6,005 nucleotides of DNA from Chloroflexota bacterium (GTDB lineage Bacteria; Chloroflexota; Chloroflexia; Chloroflexales; Kallotenuaceae), in assembly GCA_019240175.1 (NCBI GenBank), contig JAFAYS010001055.1:1-6005 (forward strand), read 5' to 3'. The notes below the pieces were generated by a model, which saw nothing but the letters and a program-made list of their open reading frames with translations, searched no databases and was not told the origin of the DNA. Numbering within the stretch: position 1 is the first letter of the stretch; the number at the start of each line of letters is the position of its first letter. The position numbers and the translations under genes were made by a program. This document shows, piece by piece, positions 5,957 to 6,005 of the stretch.

Positions 5957-6005
5957 GGCTGCGCATGCTACCACAAAACCGCCAACGGTCGACTATTTTC
6001 GGGTG
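5955..6005 (+). CDS. Start of an unidentified plus-strand gene, cut by window edge; possible transposase
   Basis: From GTG at 5955, 17 codons run open to the last base, encoding MAAHATTKPPTVDYFRV. AGAAAGG lies 7 nt upstream, a good ribosome site. It is the only plus-strand frame in the window with a plausible initiation region. The 5860-5946 stretch before it is noticeably poorer in G+C than the rest and carries inverted repeats, which would suit the left end of an insertion sequence, but the terminal repeat cannot be confirmed because the other end is outside. I do not recognise the family from so few residues. It is divergently oriented to the amidohydrolase gene. Confidence 0.4.
   Translation, partial: MAAHATTKPPTVDYFRV

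Noticed and set aside
1..6005. Cyanobacterial origin because of GCGATCGC-like words
   Set aside because: The excess is of GATC in general, full GCGATCGC octamers are few, and a RocB-family gene does not particularly suggest cyanobacteria.
1..6005. CRISPR array, tRNA or rRNA genes
   Set aside because: No regularly spaced repeats, cloverleaf-like segments or rRNA core sequences were seen on either strand.

Overview
The window is a GC-rich (around 60% or slightly more by eye), gene-dense stretch of bacterial chromosome. All well-supported genes lie on the minus strand. A free-living bacterium with strong Shine-Dalgarno sites is indicated. A RocB-type M20 protein and pervasive GATC/CGATCG words in GC-rich DNA would suit a Chloroflexota (Chloroflexia-like) genome. 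That assignment is inference and weak, because no rRNA or marker gene is present.

Layout, in order of minus-strand transcription (right to left): (1) 5820-6005 is lower in GC. It holds nested inverted repeats and the first 17 codons of a plus-strand reading frame that runs off the window; this may be the edge of an insertion sequence or another gene. (2) 5789-4620 encodes a complete M20 metallo-amidohydrolase of the AbgB/PM20D2 type. It is followed at 4563-4598 by a strong intrinsic terminator. (3) 4340-1364 is a compact four-gene membrane-lipid cassette: a PlsC-like acyltransferase, a SAM methyltransferase of the YnbC C-terminal type, a YnbA-like CDP-alcohol phosphatidyltransferase and a YnbB/CdsA-like phosphatidate cytidylyltransferase. 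Spacings are 33 nt, a 4-nt ATGA overlap and 26 nt, so it is very likely one operon. (4) After a 172-nt gap with a small structured leader comes a RocB-family M20 protein (1191 to beyond position 1), truncated by the window edge.

The cassette contains the steps of a phospholipid branch. PlsC could complete phosphatidate, the CdsA/YnbB-like enzyme could activate it to CDP-diacylglycerol, and the YnbA-like enzyme could exchange CMP for an alcohol head group. The methyltransferase could then methylate the product or a precursor. It matches the poorly characterised Escherichia coli ynbABC set, recognisable from the MTLYQIKP start and NALDG/LNE motifs of YnbA and the GFDSG..LDYVY / YLN..GWR.IR motifs of the methyltransferase. 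Here the alpha/beta-hydrolase half of YnbC is absent and a PlsC is present. The acyltransferase and cytidylyltransferase each carry a substitution in a signature motif (PEGTR to PAGTR; PGHGG to PGFGG), and the YnbA-like protein carries the Asn-for-Asp pattern of its subfamily. The end product of this pathway cannot be read from the sequence and is the most interesting open question here.
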